59,548 bases of DNA, from positions 1 to 59,548 of the forward strand of contig NZ_QXFM01000002.1 of the NCBI RefSeq assembly GCF_003584015.1. Direction: 5' to 3'. Position numbers and translations under genes: made by a program. Below are positions 25,394-35,548 of the stretch, one piece after another (within the stretch, counting starts at the first letter, position 1; the number at the start of each line of letters is the position of its first letter). This DNA is from Aurantiacibacter xanthus (GTDB lineage Bacteria; Pseudomonadota; Alphaproteobacteria; Sphingomonadales; Sphingomonadaceae). Below the pieces are notes generated by a model. The model was not told the DNA's origin and searched no databases. It saw only the letters and a list, made by a program, of their open reading frames with translations.

Positions 25394-25705
25394 ATGGACG
25401 CTCAGAACATCCGCATTCGTCTCAAGGCCTTTGATCACCGTGTGCTTGATCAGGCGACTGGCGAAATCGCTGATACCGCACGCCGCACCGGCGCGCTGAT
25501 CCGGGGTCCGATTCCTCTCCCGACGCGCATCGAGAAGTTCACCGTGAACCGCGGTCCGCACATCGACAAGAAGTCGCGCGAGCAGTTCGAGGTGCGCACC
25601 TACAAGCGTCTGCTCGACATCGTGCAGCCGAACGCCCAGACGGTCGACGCGCTGATGAAGCTGGACCTCGCCGCTGGCGTGAACGTTGAGATCAAGCTGG
25701 CCTAA
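25394..25705 (+). CDS. rpsJ: 30S ribosomal protein S10
   Basis: 103-aa S10 (NusE), which also joins the NusB antitermination complex. Sequence is standard: [74 protein letters not shown]. First gene of the S10 operon; its ATG follows GGTAGTTGGAATT, a weak ribosome binding site for so highly expressed a gene. Confidence 0.98.
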   Translation: MDAQNIRIRLKAFDHRVLDQATGEIADTARRTGALIRGPIPLPTRIEKFTVNRGPHIDKKSREQFEVRTYKRLLDIVQPNAQTVDALMKLDLAAGVNVEIKLA

Positions 25706-25955
25706 GCCAGTAACGCACCCGGCCGCTGGCCGGGTGCTCCGGTTCCGGCAAGGGACCGTGAAGACAGAGCCCGGCAAAACGCCGCCGGGACACAAGGGAT
25801 ACCGCCGGAGGGGTTTACTTCCGGGCTAGCGTCCCCCGTCTTAGTCCTTCCTTTCGGGGGAGGGCGCTTCAGCCCGGACGGGGCTCGCTTCTTACAACAG
25901 GGCTGGGCACGCACCTGGGGATGGTCCCCTTGTGCCTCTGTAAGGAGTTAGGATC
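25706..25955 (+). promoter_or_regulatory. 250-nt structured spacer before rplC
   Basis: The unusually long rpsJ-rplC gap has a perfect 10-bp hairpin GCACCCGGCC GCT GGCCGGGTGC (25715-25737), not followed by a T run, and further GC-rich complementary arms (CCCCCGTC.../...GGGGGAG, 25829-25865). I see no gene. It is likely an RNA control or processing region for rplC-rplD. Confidence 0.5.
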
Positions 25956-26726
25956 ATGCGCACTGGCGTGATCGCGAAGAAAGTCGGGATGACCCGCCTC
26001 TTCCAGGAGGACGGTCGGCACGTGCCGGTCACCGTTCTCTCGCTGGAAGAGTGTCAGGTGACCGCCCACCGCACAGCCGATCGCGACGGCTATTTCTCTG
26101 TTCAGGTCGGCTCGGGTCAGGCCAAGCAGAAGAACGTCAACAAACCGCAGCGCGAAGCTTTTGCGAAGGCCGAAGTCGGTCTGAAGCAGAAGGTCGCCGA
26201 GTTCCGCGTCGAGAATGAAGAGGGCCTGCTTCCGGTTGGCTCGCTTATCTCCGCTGAACATTTCGTCATCGGCCAGATGGTCGACGTCACCGGCCACACC
26301 GTTGGTAAGGGCTTTGCCGGCGCCATGAAGCGCTGGGGCTTCGGTGGTCTGCGCGCCACCCACGGCGTGTCGATCTCGCACCGTTCGCACGGTTCGACCG
26401 GTAACCGCCAGGATCCCGGCAAGGTGTTCAAGGGCAAGAAGATGGCCGGCCACATGGGCGACCGTCAGCGCACCCAGCAGAACCTTGAAGTGGTTCGCAC
26501 CGACGCCGAGCGTGGCCTGATCTTCGTGAAGGGCTCGGTGCCCGGTTCGAAGAATTCGTGGCTGATGGTCAAGGATGCCGTGAAGGTTGCAGCGCCCGAG
26601 GGCCTGCCGTTCCCCGGCGCCGTGATCGACCGTTCGGCTCCCAAGGATGTCGCGCAGCCCGAGGCTGAGGTCGAAGTCACCACCACCGCCGAAGCACCCG
26701 CTTCGGACGAGAACAAGGAGGGCTGA
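25956..26726 (+). CDS. rplC: 50S ribosomal protein L3
   Basis: 256-aa L3, binding near the peptidyl transferase centre. Starts [20 protein letters not shown]; contains [40 protein letters not shown] with the Gln normally methylated by PrmB, and [20 protein letters not shown]. The C-terminal ~35 residues ([20 protein letters not shown]) are an acidic tail not found in E. coli L3 (209 aa). A good GTAAGGAG precedes the ATG. Confidence 0.97.
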   Translation: MRTGVIAKKVGMTRLFQEDGRHVPVTVLSLEECQVTAHRTADRDGYFSVQVGSGQAKQKNVNKPQREAFAKAEVGLKQKVAEFRVENEEGLLPVGSLISAEHFVIGQMVDVTGHTVGKGFAGAMKRWGFGGLRATHGVSISHRSHGSTGNRQDPGKVFKGKKMAGHMGDRQRTQQNLEVVRTDAERGLIFVKGSVPGSKNSWLMVKDAVKVAAPEGLPFPGAVIDRSAPKDVAQPEAEVEVTTTAEAPASDENKEG

Positions 26727-26729
26727 TCC

Positions 26730-27353
26730 GTGAAGGTGAAGGTCCAGAAAATTGACGGCGCAGCAGCCGGCGACGTGGAGCTGAACGAGGCCGTTTTCGG
26801 CGTCGCCCCGCGTGCCGACATCCTGCACCGGGTTGTCACCTGGCAGCTTGAGAACCGCCGCGGCACCGCCCGCCCGACGCGTGAGCGTTCGGACGTGGCC
26901 CGCACCGGCAAGAAGTGGGGCCGTCAGAAGGGTGGTGGTACCGCTCGTCACGGCGACCGTGCAGCTCCGATCTTCATCGGCGGCGGCAAGGCCCACGGTG
27001 CCCGCAAGCGCGAGTTCGAGCAGTCGCTCAACAAGAAGATCCGTGCGCTCGGCCTGAAGATGGCGCTTTCGAGCAAGGCAGCCGGCGGCCTCGTGGTCGT
27101 CGACAGCCTTGAGCTGAAGGACGCCAAGACCAAGGCTCTCGCCGGCATCTTCGGCAAGAATGGCTGGAACGGCAAGGTGCTCGTGATCGACGGTGAAGCC
27201 GTCAACGAGGGCTTCCGCAAGGCTGCCGGCAACCTGCCGGGCGTGGACGTGCTCCCGGCTGCGGGCGCCAATGTCTACGACATTCTCAACCACGACACAC
27301 TTGTCCTGACCAAGGATGCGGTCGCCAAGCTGGAGGCGCGTTTCAATGGCTAA
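26730..27353 (+). CDS. rplD: 50S ribosomal protein L4
   Basis: 207-aa L4 starting at GTG three bases after rplC. Conserved globular part and the tunnel-lining loop [20 protein letters not shown] are present, then [20 protein letters not shown] and [19 protein letters not shown]. In enterobacteria L4 also represses its own operon through the S10 leader. Its last 8 bases overlap rplW, indicating coupled translation. Confidence 0.97.
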   Translation: MKVKVQKIDGAAAGDVELNEAVFGVAPRADILHRVVTWQLENRRGTARPTRERSDVARTGKKWGRQKGGGTARHGDRAAPIFIGGGKAHGARKREFEQSLNKKIRALGLKMALSSKAAGGLVVVDSLELKDAKTKALAGIFGKNGWNGKVLVIDGEAVNEGFRKAAGNLPGVDVLPAAGANVYDILNHDTLVLTKDAVAKLEARFNG

Positions 27354-27657
27354 GTCGCAGATCGACGCGCGTCATTACGACGTTATCCTGTCGCCGCACA
27401 TCACCGAGAAGGCCACGCTTCTCTCGGAGAACAACGCGGTTGTGTTCAAGGTCGCCGGCACCGCCACCAAGCCGCAGATCAAGGAGGCCATCGAGGCTCT
27501 CTTCGATCGCAAGGTGAAGGCGGTCAACACGATCGTGAGCAAGGGCAAGACGAAGCGGTGGAAGGGCAAGCCCTATACCCGCACCGACTTCAAGAAGGCG
27601 ATCGTGACTCTCGCTGAGGGTCAGGACCCGATCGACATCACCGAAGGTGTGAGCTGA
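27346..27657 (+). CDS. rplW: 50S ribosomal protein L23
   Basis: 103-aa L23, at the tunnel exit where trigger factor and SRP dock. Core text: [60 protein letters not shown]. Start ATG 27346 ([12 protein letters not shown]) overlaps the end of rplD by 8 bp; the longer reading from 27316 lies within rplD and is not used. Confidence 0.97.
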   Translation: MAKSQIDARHYDVILSPHITEKATLLSENNAVVFKVAGTATKPQIKEAIEALFDRKVKAVNTIVSKGKTKRWKGKPYTRTDFKKAIVTLAEGQDPIDITEGVS

Positions 27658-27661
27658 TCCC

Positions 27662-28498
27662 ATGGCACTGAAGAACTATAACCCGACTAGCCCGGCCCGC
27701 CGCGCGCTTGTCCTCGTCGACAAGACCGGCCTGCACAAGGGCAAGCCCGTCAAGGCGCTGACCGAAGGTAAGCGCAAGACCGGTGGCCGCAACAACAAGG
27801 GCCATGTGACCAGCCGCGGCATCGCCGGTGGTCACAAGCAGAAGTATCGCTTCATCGACTTCAAGCGTCGCAAGTGGGGCGTTGAGGGCACCGTGGAACG
27901 GCTCGAATACGATCCGAACCGTACCGCTTTCATCGCGCTCATCACCTACGCTGATGGCGAGCAGGCCTACATCATCGCGCCGAACCGCGTCGCTCCCGGC
28001 GACAAGATCATCGCCGATGAGAAGACCGACACCAAGCCGGGCAACGCCATGTTGCTGGGTCAGATGCCGGTCGGCACGATCTGCCACAACGTCGAGATGA
28101 AGCCGGGCAAGGGCGGTCAGATCGCCCGTTCGGCCGGCACCTATGTGCAGCTCGTCGGTCGCGACCGCGGCATGGTCATCGTGCGTCTGAACTCGGGCGA
28201 GCAGCGTTACCTGCGCGCCGATTGCATGGGCACGGTCGGTTCGGTGTCGAACCCCGACAACCAGAACCAGAACCTCGGCAAGGCCGGGCGTGTCCGTCAC
28301 ATGGGCCGTCGTCCGCTGACCCGTGGTGTCGCCAAGAACCCGGTCGATCACCCGCACGGTGGTGGTGAAGGTCGGACCTCGGGCGGTCGTCACCCGGTTA
28401 CGCCGTGGGGCAAGCCGACCAAGGGCGCGCGTACCCGCAACAACAAGCAGACGGACAAGATGATCATCCGTTCGCGTCACGCCAAGAAGAAGAGGTAA
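27662..28498 (+). CDS. rplB: 50S ribosomal protein L2
   Basis: 278-aa L2, needed for subunit joining and peptidyl transfer. Starts [20 protein letters not shown]; carries [40 protein letters not shown] and the C-terminal [20 protein letters not shown] with the key His. Four bases separate it from rplW. Confidence 0.98.
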   Translation: MALKNYNPTSPARRALVLVDKTGLHKGKPVKALTEGKRKTGGRNNKGHVTSRGIAGGHKQKYRFIDFKRRKWGVEGTVERLEYDPNRTAFIALITYADGEQAYIIAPNRVAPGDKIIADEKTDTKPGNAMLLGQMPVGTICHNVEMKPGKGGQIARSAGTYVQLVGRDRGMVIVRLNSGEQRYLRADCMGTVGSVSNPDNQNQNLGKAGRVRHMGRRPLTRGVAKNPVDHPHGGGEGRTSGGRHPVTPWGKPTKGARTRNNKQTDKMIIRSRHAKKKR

Positions 28499-28504
28499 GC
28501 GAAG

Positions 28505-28780
28505 ATGGCACGTTCCGTCTGGAAGGGTCCGTTCGTCGACCTTCACCTGCTGAAAAAGGCGCAGGAAGCTCAGGAAGCCAGCAACACCAAGCCGATCAAG
28601 ACCTGGTCGCGTCGGTCCACTGTGCTCCCCGATTTCGTCGGCCTGACGTTCAACGTCTACAATGGCCACAAGTTCATCCCGGTGTCCGTTTCGGAAGAAA
28701 TGGTCGGGCACAAGCTCGGCGAGTTCGCTCCTACGCGCACTTTCCCGGGCCACGCTGCCGACAAGAAGGGTAAGCGTTGA
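28505..28780 (+). CDS. rpsS: 30S ribosomal protein S19
   Basis: 91-aa S19 of the 30S head: [60 protein letters not shown]. Its stop TGA shares its A with the ATG of rplV (TGATG), so re-initiation is likely. Confidence 0.98.
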   Translation: MARSVWKGPFVDLHLLKKAQEAQEASNTKPIKTWSRRSTVLPDFVGLTFNVYNGHKFIPVSVSEEMVGHKLGEFAPTRTFPGHAADKKGKR

Positions 28781-29157
28781 TGAGCAAGCAGAAAGCCCCG
28801 CGCCGCGTTGCCGACAATGAGGCTCTGGCAGTCGGCACCACGATCCGTGGTTCGGCCCAGAAGCTGAACCTCGTTGCCGCGCTGATCCGTGGCCGCAAGG
28901 TCGAGGATGCGATGAACATCCTCACCTTCTCGAAGCGTGCCATGGCCCGCGACGCGCAGAAGGTGCTGGCCTCGGCCATCGCCAATGCCGAGAACAACCA
29001 CGATCTCGACGTCGACTCGCTGGTCGTCGCCGAGGCGAGCGTTGGCAAGTCGGTCACCATGAAGCGCTTTGCGACCCGTGGCCGCGGCAAGTCGACCCGG
29101 ATCCTCAAGCCGTTCAGCCGGCTGCGGATCGTCGTGCGCGAACAAGAGGAGGCCTGA
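28780..29157 (+). CDS. rplV: 50S ribosomal protein L22
   Basis: 125-aa L22, whose hairpin lines the exit tunnel. Text: [60 protein letters not shown], and the macrolide-related hairpin [23 protein letters not shown] at 28780 overlaps the rpsS stop by one base; a TTG three bases earlier is ignored. Confidence 0.97.
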   Translation: MSKQKAPRRVADNEALAVGTTIRGSAQKLNLVAALIRGRKVEDAMNILTFSKRAMARDAQKVLASAIANAENNHDLDVDSLVVAEASVGKSVTMKRFATRGRGKSTRILKPFSRLRIVVREQEEA

Positions 29158-29159
29158 TC

Positions 29160-29855
29160 ATGGGTCATAAGAGCAATCCGATCGGCCTGCGTCTGCAGAT
29201 CAACCGTACCTGGGACAGCCGCTGGTACGCCGAGGGCGGCGACTATGCGCGTCTGCTCAAGGAAGACATCGAGATCCGCAAGTACGTGATGGAAAAGCTG
29301 CCCCAGGCCGCGATTTCCAAGGTCGTGATCGAGCGTCCGGCCAAGATGTGCCGCGTGTCGATCTATGCCGCACGTCCCGGCGTGATCATCGGCAAGAAGG
29401 GCGCAGACATTGAGAAGCTGCGCGGCGAACTGGCCAAGATGACTGCCAGCGATGTGAAGCTGAACATCGTCGAGATCCGCAAGCCGGAAGTCGATGCCAA
29501 GCTCGTCGCTCAGGGCATCGCCGATCAGCTGATCCGCCGTGTCGCGTTCCGTCGTGCGATGAAGCGTGCGATGCAGTCGGCCATGCGTCTGGGTGCCGAA
29601 GGCATCAAGATCATGTGCTCGGGCCGTCTCGGCGGCGCCGAAATCGCCCGCGTCGAACAGTATCGCGAAGGCCGCGTTCCGCTGCACACGCTGCGTGCCA
29701 ACATCGACTATGCCGAAGCCGAGGCGCTGACCGCCTATGGCATCATCGGCATCAAGGTGTGGGTCTTCAAGGGTGAGATCATGGGTCATGATCCGACCTC
29801 GACCGACCGCCTGATGATGGAATCGCAGACGTCCGGCGTCCGCCCGGCTCGCTGA
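29160..29855 (+). CDS. rpsC: 30S ribosomal protein S3
   Basis: 231-aa S3, part of the mRNA entry helicase. The KH domain is visible at [21 protein letters not shown]-terminal [20 protein letters not shown] and C-terminal [20 protein letters not shown] are typical. It begins two bases after rplV. Confidence 0.98.
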   Translation: MGHKSNPIGLRLQINRTWDSRWYAEGGDYARLLKEDIEIRKYVMEKLPQAAISKVVIERPAKMCRVSIYAARPGVIIGKKGADIEKLRGELAKMTASDVKLNIVEIRKPEVDAKLVAQGIADQLIRRVAFRRAMKRAMQSAMRLGAEGIKIMCSGRLGGAEIARVEQYREGRVPLHTLRANIDYAEAEALTAYGIIGIKVWVFKGEIMGHDPTSTDRLMMESQTSGVRPAR

Positions 29856-29866
29856 GGTAGAAGATC

Positions 29867-30301
29867 ATGCTGCAACCGAAAAAAACCAAGTTCCGCAAGG
29901 CCTTCAAGGGCCGCATCCATGGCCTGGCCAAGGGTGGTTCGGCGCTGAACTTCGGCTCCTATGGCCTCAAGGCGATGGAACCGGAACGTATCACCGCGCG
30001 TCAGATCGAAGCTGCGCGTCGTGCGATCACCCGCCACATTCGCCGTCAGGGCCGTCTGTGGATCCGCGTGTTCCCCGATGTGCCGGTGTCGAAGAAGCCT
30101 GCCGAAGTCCGTCAGGGTAAGGGCAAGGGCTCGATCGAATACTGGGCCGCTCGCGTGAAGCCGGGCCGCATCCTGTTCGAACTCGATGGCGTTCCCGGCC
30201 CGCTGGCTGCTGAAGCTTTCGAACGTGCCGCTATGAAGCTGCCGATCAAGACCAAGGTCGTTGCCCGTCTCGGCGACACCTCGCACCTGGGAGGCGAATA
30301 A
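29867..30301 (+). CDS. rplP: 50S ribosomal protein L16
   Basis: 144-aa L16, at the A-site tRNA elbow. Text: [80 protein letters not shown]. Its stop TAA shares its last base with the rpmC ATG (TAATG). Confidence 0.98.
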   Translation: MLQPKKTKFRKAFKGRIHGLAKGGSALNFGSYGLKAMEPERITARQIEAARRAITRHIRRQGRLWIRVFPDVPVSKKPAEVRQGKGKGSIEYWAARVKPGRILFELDGVPGPLAAEAFERAAMKLPIKTKVVARLGDTSHLGGE

Positions 30302-30510
30302 TGGCCAAGATGGAAGATCTTCGCACCAAGACCGACGATCAGCTTGGTGAACAGCTGACCTCGCTGAAGCGCGAGCAGCTTAACCTGCGGTTCCAGGCCG
30401 CGACCAACCAGCTCGAGCGTTCGGCTCGGGTCAAGGAAGTTCGCCGCGAAATCGCTCAGATCAAGACCCTGCAGACCGAGCGCGCCAAGAGCGCGACGGC
30501 GCAGGGCTGA
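30301..30510 (+). CDS. rpmC: 50S ribosomal protein L29
   Basis: 69-aa L29, near the tunnel exit. Helical hairpin with the family motif [20 protein letters not shown] and [12 protein letters not shown]. One-base overlap with rplP upstream; rpsQ follows after 11 bp. Confidence 0.97.
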   Translation: MAKMEDLRTKTDDQLGEQLTSLKREQLNLRFQAATNQLERSARVKEVRREIAQIKTLQTERAKSATAQG

Positions 30511-30521
30511 GGAGACAGACT

Positions 30522-30812
30522 ATGCCCAAGCGTATTCTGATCGGGACCGTCAGCTCCGACAAGACCGACAAGACCGTGACCGTGCTGGTCGAACGCCGCG
30601 TGAAGCATCCGCTTTACGGCAAGATCATCAAGCGGTCGAAGAAGTACCACGCTCACGACGAAGCCAACGAGTACAAGGTTGGCGACAAGGTCCGCATCGA
30701 GGAGACCAAGCCGATCTCCAAGACCAAGACCTGGACCGTGAAAGATCGCATCGTCGCATCAAAGGGTGTTGCGATCGAGGCCGATCTCGATGTAGAGGCC
30801 GCCGGCAACTAA
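30522..30812 (+). CDS. rpsQ: 30S ribosomal protein S17
   Basis: 96-aa S17, an OB-fold primary rRNA binder: [60 protein letters not shown]. It ends the S10-type cluster; a 122-bp gap with a 12-bp hairpin separates it from rplN. Confidence 0.97.
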   Translation: MPKRILIGTVSSDKTDKTVTVLVERRVKHPLYGKIIKRSKKYHAHDEANEYKVGDKVRIEETKPISKTKTWTVKDRIVASKGVAIEADLDVEAAGN

Positions 30813-30833
30813 GCCGACAAGCCGATTTAGTTT

Positions 30834-30861
30834 CCCTTCCTCGCAAGCCTGCGGGGAAGGG
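30834..30861 (+). other. 12-bp RNA hairpin between rpsQ and rplN
   Basis: CCCTTCCTCGCA AGCC TGCGGGGAAGGG is a 12-bp stem with one wobble and a 4-base loop. No T run follows. It marks the boundary between the S10 and spc clusters and may be a processing site. Confidence 0.6.
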
Positions 30862-30934
30862 TCAGGCGTTTAGGAACTGCCGGGCCCCAGTCGTATTGGG
30901 TGTCTCGGCAAGCCAATGAGAAGGAACCGGATCA

Positions 30935-31303
30935 ATGATCCAGATGCAGTCCAATCTCGACGTCGCGGACAACTCCGGCGCCAAGCGCGTCCAGTGCATC
31001 AAGGTGCTGGGTGGCTCGAAGCGTCGTACCGCGAGCGTCGGTGACGTGATCGTCGTTTCCGTCAAGGAAGCGCAGCCGCGTGCCCGCGTCAAAAAGGGTG
31101 ACGTTCACCGTGCGGTGATCGTGCGCACCAAGAAGGATGTCCGCCGTGTCGACGGCACCGTCATCCGCTTCGACAGCAATGCTGCGGTGCTCGTGAACAA
31201 GAACGAGGAGCCGATCGGCACCCGTATCTTTGGCCCGGTGGTGCGCGAACTGCGCGGCAAGGGCTTCATGAAGATCATCTCGCTCGCTCCGGAGGTGCTG
31301 TAA
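30935..31303 (+). CDS. rplN: 50S ribosomal protein L14
   Basis: 122-aa L14: [80 protein letters not shown]. It binds RsfS and L19 on the interface side. Its stop overlaps the rplX ATG by one base. First gene of the spc cluster. Confidence 0.98.
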   Translation: MIQMQSNLDVADNSGAKRVQCIKVLGGSKRRTASVGDVIVVSVKEAQPRARVKKGDVHRAVIVRTKKDVRRVDGTVIRFDSNAAVLVNKNEEPIGTRIFGPVVRELRGKGFMKIISLAPEVL

Positions 31304-31623
31304 TGGCTGCCGCAAAGATCAAGAAGGGCGACAAGGTCGTCGTGCTCGCGGGCAAGGACAAGGGTCAGACCGGTACGGTCGCCAAGGTCATTCCCGCTGA
31401 AGGCAAGGTCGTGGTCGAGGGCGTCAACGTGATGACCCGTCACCGCAAGCCGAGCCAGGCCAATCCGCAGGGCGGCATCGACCGTGTTGCCGCACCGATG
31501 GCGATCTCGAATGTCGCCGTTGCCGATCCCAAGGATGGCAAGCCCACCCGCGTCCGTTTCGAAACGAAGGACGGCAAGAAGGTGCGCGTCGCCGTCAAGT
31601 CCGGGGAGACGATCGATGGGTGA
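31303..31623 (+). CDS. rplX: 50S ribosomal protein L24
   Basis: 106-aa L24, an assembly initiator. The KOW motif is [20 protein letters not shown], then [20 protein letters not shown]. It overlaps rplN by 1 bp and rplE by 8 bp, so all three are tightly coupled. Confidence 0.97.
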   Translation: MAAAKIKKGDKVVVLAGKDKGQTGTVAKVIPAEGKVVVEGVNVMTRHRKPSQANPQGGIDRVAAPMAISNVAVADPKDGKPTRVRFETKDGKKVRVAVKSGETIDG

Positions 31624-32200
31624 TTACACGCCGCGTCTGAAGACCAAGTACAACGAGGAAATCGCCAAGGCGATGACCGCGAAGTTCGGTTACAAGAACC
31701 ACATGGAAGTCCCCAAGCTGGAAAAGATCACGCTCAACATGGGCGTGGGCGAAGCCAGTCAGGACAAGAAGAAGGTTCAGGTTGCCGCTGAGGAAATGGA
31801 ACTGATCGCCGGCCAGAAGCCCGTGATCACCAAGGCCAAGAAGTCGATCGCCCAGTTCAAGCTGCGCGACGGCATGCCGATCGGCTGCAAGGTCAACCTG
31901 CGCCGTGACCGGATGTACGAATTCCTCGATCGTCTGGTGACGATTGCGATGCCGCGCATCCGAGATTTCCGTGGCCTCAACCCGAAGTCGTTCGATGGCA
32001 ATGGCAACTATGCCATGGGCATCAAGGAGCAGATCATCTTCCCCGAGATCAGCTACGACAAGATCGACAAGGTGCGTGGCATGGACATCATCGTCACCAC
32101 CACCGCCAAGACCGACGAGGAAGCGCGCGAGCTGCTGCGCCTGTTCGGTTTCCCGTTCCCGGCCGAGCAGTCGGCTGACGAAGAAAAGGCGGCGGCGTAA
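31616..32200 (+). CDS. rplE: 50S ribosomal protein L5
   Basis: 194-aa L5, binding 5S rRNA. Start at ATG 31616 ([17 protein letters not shown]) inside the end of rplX. Text: [60 protein letters not shown] and [20 protein letters not shown] short [12 protein letters not shown] tail extends the C-terminus. Confidence 0.97.
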   Translation: MGDYTPRLKTKYNEEIAKAMTAKFGYKNHMEVPKLEKITLNMGVGEASQDKKKVQVAAEEMELIAGQKPVITKAKKSIAQFKLRDGMPIGCKVNLRRDRMYEFLDRLVTIAMPRIRDFRGLNPKSFDGNGNYAMGIKEQIIFPEISYDKIDKVRGMDIIVTTTAKTDEEARELLRLFGFPFPAEQSADEEKAAA

Positions 32201-32241
32201 GCCGCTGCCCCATTGCTGAGAAAAGAGAGAGCTTAAGTCCA

Positions 32242-32547
32242 ATGGCGAAACTGAGTTCCATCAACAAGAACGAGAAGCGCAAGGCGCTCGTTCAGAAGTA
32301 TGCCGCGAAGTATGCCGCGCTGAAGGCGATTGCCGACGATGAGTCGCTCGACGAGACCGAGCGCCTGATGGCCCGCCTCAAGATGGCCGAGCTGCCGCGC
32401 AACGCGAACCCGACCCGCGTGCGCAATCGCTGCAACACCACCGGCCGCCCGCGCGGCTACTACCGCAAGTTCGGCCTGTGCCGTATCGAGCTGCGTGATC
32501 TTGCCAACAAGGGCATGATCCCCGGCGTGACCAAGTCGAGCTGGTAA
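32242..32547 (+). CDS. rpsN: 30S ribosomal protein S14
   Basis: 101-aa S14 of the long, zinc-free type: [60 protein letters not shown]. Only single Cys residues occur at the former zinc positions, so the protein is independent of zinc. It follows rplE by 41 bp. Confidence 0.97.
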   Translation: MAKLSSINKNEKRKALVQKYAAKYAALKAIADDESLDETERLMARLKMAELPRNANPTRVRNRCNTTGRPRGYYRKFGLCRIELRDLANKGMIPGVTKSSW

Positions 32548-32559
32548 GGACCTAGAGAG

Positions 32560-32955
32560 ATGGCATTGACCGATCCCCTGGGTGATATGCTCACCCGCAT
32601 CCGCAACGGCCAGCAGGCGAAGAAGGACTCCGTCCTGTCGCCGGCGTCGAAGCTGCGTGCCAACGTGCTCGAGGTTCTCCAGCGCGAAGGCTATATCCGT
32701 GGCTACAGCGAAGATACCACCGGTGCTCACAAGGCCCTGCGTATCGAACTGAAGTATTTCGAGGGCGAACCTGCGATCAAGCACGTTGCCCGTGTCTCCA
32801 AGCCGGGCCGCCGCGTCTACTCGGGTTCGAAGGAACTTCCGAGCATCCGCAATGGCCTTGGCATCACCATCGTCTCGACGCCGCGCGGCGTGCTCTCGGA
32901 TGCCGAAGCACGCGTGCAGAACGTCGGCGGCGAAGTGCTGGCGGAGGTGTTCTGA
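32560..32955 (+). CDS. rpsH: 30S ribosomal protein S8
   Basis: 131-aa S8: [80 protein letters not shown]. In E. coli S8 represses the spc operon by binding its mRNA near rplE; such control is plausible but not shown here. One-base overlap with rplF. Confidence 0.97.
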   Translation: MALTDPLGDMLTRIRNGQQAKKDSVLSPASKLRANVLEVLQREGYIRGYSEDTTGAHKALRIELKYFEGEPAIKHVARVSKPGRRVYSGSKELPSIRNGLGITIVSTPRGVLSDAEARVQNVGGEVLAEVF

Positions 32956-33488
32956 TGAGCCGCATCGGCAAAAAGCCGGTAGCCATCCCGAGCGGGGTGA
33001 CTGCCACGATCGAAAACGGTTCGCTGATCGTCAAGGGCCCCAAGGGCACCCTGTCGATGAGCACTTCGGACCTCATTTCGTACACCATCGAGGACGGGCA
33101 GATTTCGGTCCAGCCGGCCAACCAGACCAAGGCTGCGCGCAGCCACTGGGGCATGCAGCGTACGCTGATTTCGAACCTGGTTCAGGGCGTTACCGATGGC
33201 TTCCAGAAGGTTCTGGAAATCTCGGGGGTGGGTTATCGCGCCAACCTTCAGGGCAAGACCCTGAAGCTGCAGCTCGGTTTCTCGCATGACGTCGATCTCG
33301 CCGTGCCGGAAGGCCTTGAGGTGAAGACCCCCGATCAGACCACGGTCGAGATCTCGGGTGTCGACAAGCAGAAGGTCGGTCAGTTCGCTGCCGAAATTCG
33401 CGAATGGCGCAAGCCTGAGCCCTACAAGGGCAAGGGTGTGAAGTATCGCGGTGAGTATATCTTCCGCAAGGAAGGGAAGAAGAAGTAA
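32955..33488 (+). CDS. rplF: 50S ribosomal protein L6
   Basis: 177-aa L6, beside the sarcin-ricin loop: [40 protein letters not shown], and the C-terminal [20 protein letters not shown]. Starts within the rpsH stop (TGATG) and is followed after one base by rplR. Confidence 0.98.
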   Translation: MSRIGKKPVAIPSGVTATIENGSLIVKGPKGTLSMSTSDLISYTIEDGQISVQPANQTKAARSHWGMQRTLISNLVQGVTDGFQKVLEISGVGYRANLQGKTLKLQLGFSHDVDLAVPEGLEVKTPDQTTVEISGVDKQKVGQFAAEIREWRKPEPYKGKGVKYRGEYIFRKEGKKK

Positions 33489-33489
33489 G

Positions 33490-33834
33490 ATGGCAAAGCT
33501 GTCCCTTTTCGAACGTCGTCGTCGCCGTGTCCGCACGGCCCTGCGCGCCCGCGCCGGCGGCAAGCCGCGTTTGTCCGTGCACCGCACCGGCAAGCACATC
33601 TACGCCCAGATCATCGACGATGCCGATGGTCGCACCGTGGCCGCAGCCTCCACGCTCGGTGGCAAGGTTTCGGGCGCCAATGTCGCCGCTGCTGAGCAGG
33701 TCGGCAAGGACATTGCCGCCGCCGCCAAGAAGGCCGGCGTGACCACTGTCGTGTTCGATCGCGGCGGGTTCCTGTTCCATGGCCGCGTCAAGGCGCTGGC
33801 CGATGCCGCTCGTGAAGGCGGGCTGGAGTTCTGA
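33490..33834 (+). CDS. rplR: 50S ribosomal protein L18
   Basis: 114-aa L18, the second 5S rRNA binder: [63 protein letters not shown] 33490 is one base after the rplF stop; the longer reading from 33451 lies inside rplF. Its stop overlaps the start of rpsE. Confidence 0.97.
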   Translation: MAKLSLFERRRRRVRTALRARAGGKPRLSVHRTGKHIYAQIIDDADGRTVAAASTLGGKVSGANVAAAEQVGKDIAAAAKKAGVTTVVFDRGGFLFHGRVKALADAAREGGLEF

Positions 33835-34637
33835 TGATGGCTGATGAAAACAACAACGCGGAAACTCCCGTGGTAGACAACGCCGGCTCGACCCCGACGC
33901 CGACCACCGCTCCGAGCGAAGCTGGCGACAACCAGTCGGCTGCCCAGGCGAGCGACGGTAACGAGCGCGGTGCTCGTGGTGGCCGTGGCGGTCGCGGCGG
34001 TGACCGTGGCGGCAACCGTGGTGGCCGTGACGGCGGCCGCGATGGCCGTGGCCGTGGTCGCGGTCGTGACGACCGTCGCGGCGGTGACGAGGATGGTGGC
34101 GAGGAGCTGATCGAAAAGCTCGTCCACATCAACCGCGTCGCCAAGGTGGTGAAGGGCGGTAAGCGCTTCGGTTTCGCCGCGCTGGTCGTGGTGGGTGACG
34201 GCAAGGGCCGCGTGGGCTTCGGCCACGGCAAGGCTCGCGAAGTGCCGGAAGCCATCAACAAGGCGACCGCTGCCGCCAAGAAGAAGATGATTCGCGTGCC
34301 GCTGAAGGACGGTCGCACGCTGCACCACGACGGCAAGGGCCACTTCGGCGCTGGCAAGGTCAACGTGCGTTCGGCGCCTCCGGGCACCGGCATCATCGCG
34401 GGCGGTCCGATGCGCGCCGTGTTCGAAAGCCTTGGCGTGGCCGACGTGGTCACCAAGTCGATCGGCACCTCGAACCCCTACAACATGATCCGCGCCACCT
34501 TCGACGCGCTCACCAACCAGTCTTCGCCGAAGTCGGTTGCGATGCGTCGTGGCAAGAAGGTCGCCGACCTTCTTGGTCGGGGCGGTCAGGTCAGTGAAGC
34601 TGAGGCCGAGGCCGAAGCTGCTGCTATCGCGGAGTAA
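33834..34637 (+). CDS. rpsE: 30S ribosomal protein S5 with long RGG-rich N-terminal extension
   Basis: 267-aa S5, about 100 residues longer than E. coli S5. The canonical part begins near residue 90 ([20 protein letters not shown]) and contains [40 protein letters not shown] and [20 protein letters not shown]. Residues 1-40 are acidic and Ser/Thr-rich; residues ~45-80 are Arg/Gly repeats ([20 protein letters not shown]). Such RGG tracts bind RNA and may be disordered. The start is at paired ATGs 33834/33837. A short acidic-Ala tail ends the protein. Confidence 0.96.
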   Translation: MMADENNNAETPVVDNAGSTPTPTTAPSEAGDNQSAAQASDGNERGARGGRGGRGGDRGGNRGGRDGGRDGRGRGRGRDDRRGGDEDGGEELIEKLVHINRVAKVVKGGKRFGFAALVVVGDGKGRVGFGHGKAREVPEAINKATAAAKKKMIRVPLKDGRTLHHDGKGHFGAGKVNVRSAPPGTGIIAGGPMRAVFESLGVADVVTKSIGTSNPYNMIRATFDALTNQSSPKSVAMRRGKKVADLLGRGGQVSEAEAEAEAAAIAE

Positions 34638-34642
34638 GTCTG

Positions 34643-34822
34643 ATGGCGACTATCAAGATCAAGCAGATCGGTTCGCCGATCCGTCGTCCGGAAAGCCAGC
34701 GCAAGATCCTGATCGGCCTCGGGCTGAACAAGATGCACAAGGTGGTGGAACGCGAGGACACCCCCGAAGTGCGCGGTGCGATCCGCAAGCTGCCGCACAT
34801 GGTGCAGATCGTCGAAGACTGA
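34643..34822 (+). CDS. rpmD: 50S ribosomal protein L30
   Basis: 59-aa L30: [20 protein letters not shown], then [20 protein letters not shown] and [19 protein letters not shown]. Five bases after rpsE. A strong intrinsic-terminator-like hairpin lies 26 bp beyond its stop. Confidence 0.97.
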   Translation: MATIKIKQIGSPIRRPESQRKILIGLGLNKMHKVVEREDTPEVRGAIRKLPHMVQIVED

Positions 34823-34848
34823 CGATTTCAAGGCAGTAATTGACAAAT

Positions 34849-34883
34849 GGTGGCCCGGGCGCGTACCGGGCCACCTTTCTTTT
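34849..34883 (+). terminator. internal terminator-like hairpin between rpmD and rplO
   Basis: GGTGGCCCGG GCGCGTA CCGGGCCACC is a perfect 10-bp stem followed by TTTCTTTT. It fulfils the criteria of an intrinsic terminator, though it sits inside the spc cluster 32 bp before rplO. Confidence 0.8.
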
Positions 34884-34914
34884 GGCGCGAACAAAGCGAA
34901 AGCGAGTGCAAGAT

Positions 34915-35439
34915 ATGAAACTTACCGACATCCGTGACAACGATGGTGCCCGCAAGGGCCGCATCCGCGTGGGCCGTGGCATCGGCTCGGGCAAGGGCAA
35001 GACCTCGGGCCGTGGCCAGAAGGGTCAGAAGAGCCGCTCGGGCGTGGCGATCAAGGGCTTCGAAGGCGGCCAGATGCCGCTGCACATGCGGATCCCGAAG
35101 CGCGGCTTCAACAACCCGTTCGGCAAGGACTACGCTGAGGTGAACCTCGGCCAGATCCAGGCGCTGGTCGATAACGGCAAGCTCGACGCCAAGGCGACCA
35201 TCGATCACGCCACCCTGAAGGCCGCTGGCGTTGCGCGCGGTGGCAAGGACGGCGTGCGTCTGCTCGGCAAGGGCGAGATCACTGCCAAGCTGACCTTCAA
35301 GGTCGCCGGTGCCTCGAAGGGCGCGGTTGCCGCGGTCGAGAAGGTTGGTGGCTCGGTCGAAGTGATCGACCGCGGTGCTCCCGAGCACGAGAAGAAGGCT
35401 GCCCGCGCTGCCGCCAACAAGGCTGCGCGCGCACAATAA
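34915..35439 (+). CDS. rplO: 50S ribosomal protein L15
   Basis: 174-aa L15, a late assembly protein: [60 protein letters not shown]. The C-terminus carries a Lys/Ala tail ([15 protein letters not shown]) beyond the E. coli length of 144. Start 34915 is set by the family N-terminus. It is preceded by a terminator-like hairpin, so its expression may be partly separated from upstream genes. Confidence 0.97.
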   Translation: MKLTDIRDNDGARKGRIRVGRGIGSGKGKTSGRGQKGQKSRSGVAIKGFEGGQMPLHMRIPKRGFNNPFGKDYAEVNLGQIQALVDNGKLDAKATIDHATLKAAGVARGGKDGVRLLGKGEITAKLTFKVAGASKGAVAAVEKVGGSVEVIDRGAPEHEKKAARAAANKAARAQ

Positions 35440-35448
35440 CCGTATAAA

Positions 35449-35484
35449 GGGGCGCGCGGGTTCGACAAAGAGCCTGCGCGCCCC
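35449..35484 (+). other. GC-rich hairpin between rplO and secY
   Basis: GGGGCGCGCGGG pairs with CCTGCGCGCCCC across an 11-base loop. No T run follows, so partial attenuation or mRNA processing before secY is more likely than termination. Confidence 0.6.
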
Positions 35485-35548
35485 TATCTACCCTGCCGGG
35501 CTCGCCAGGGGGTGGGCCGCATAGTCAGGAAGTCAAAAGACAGATCCG

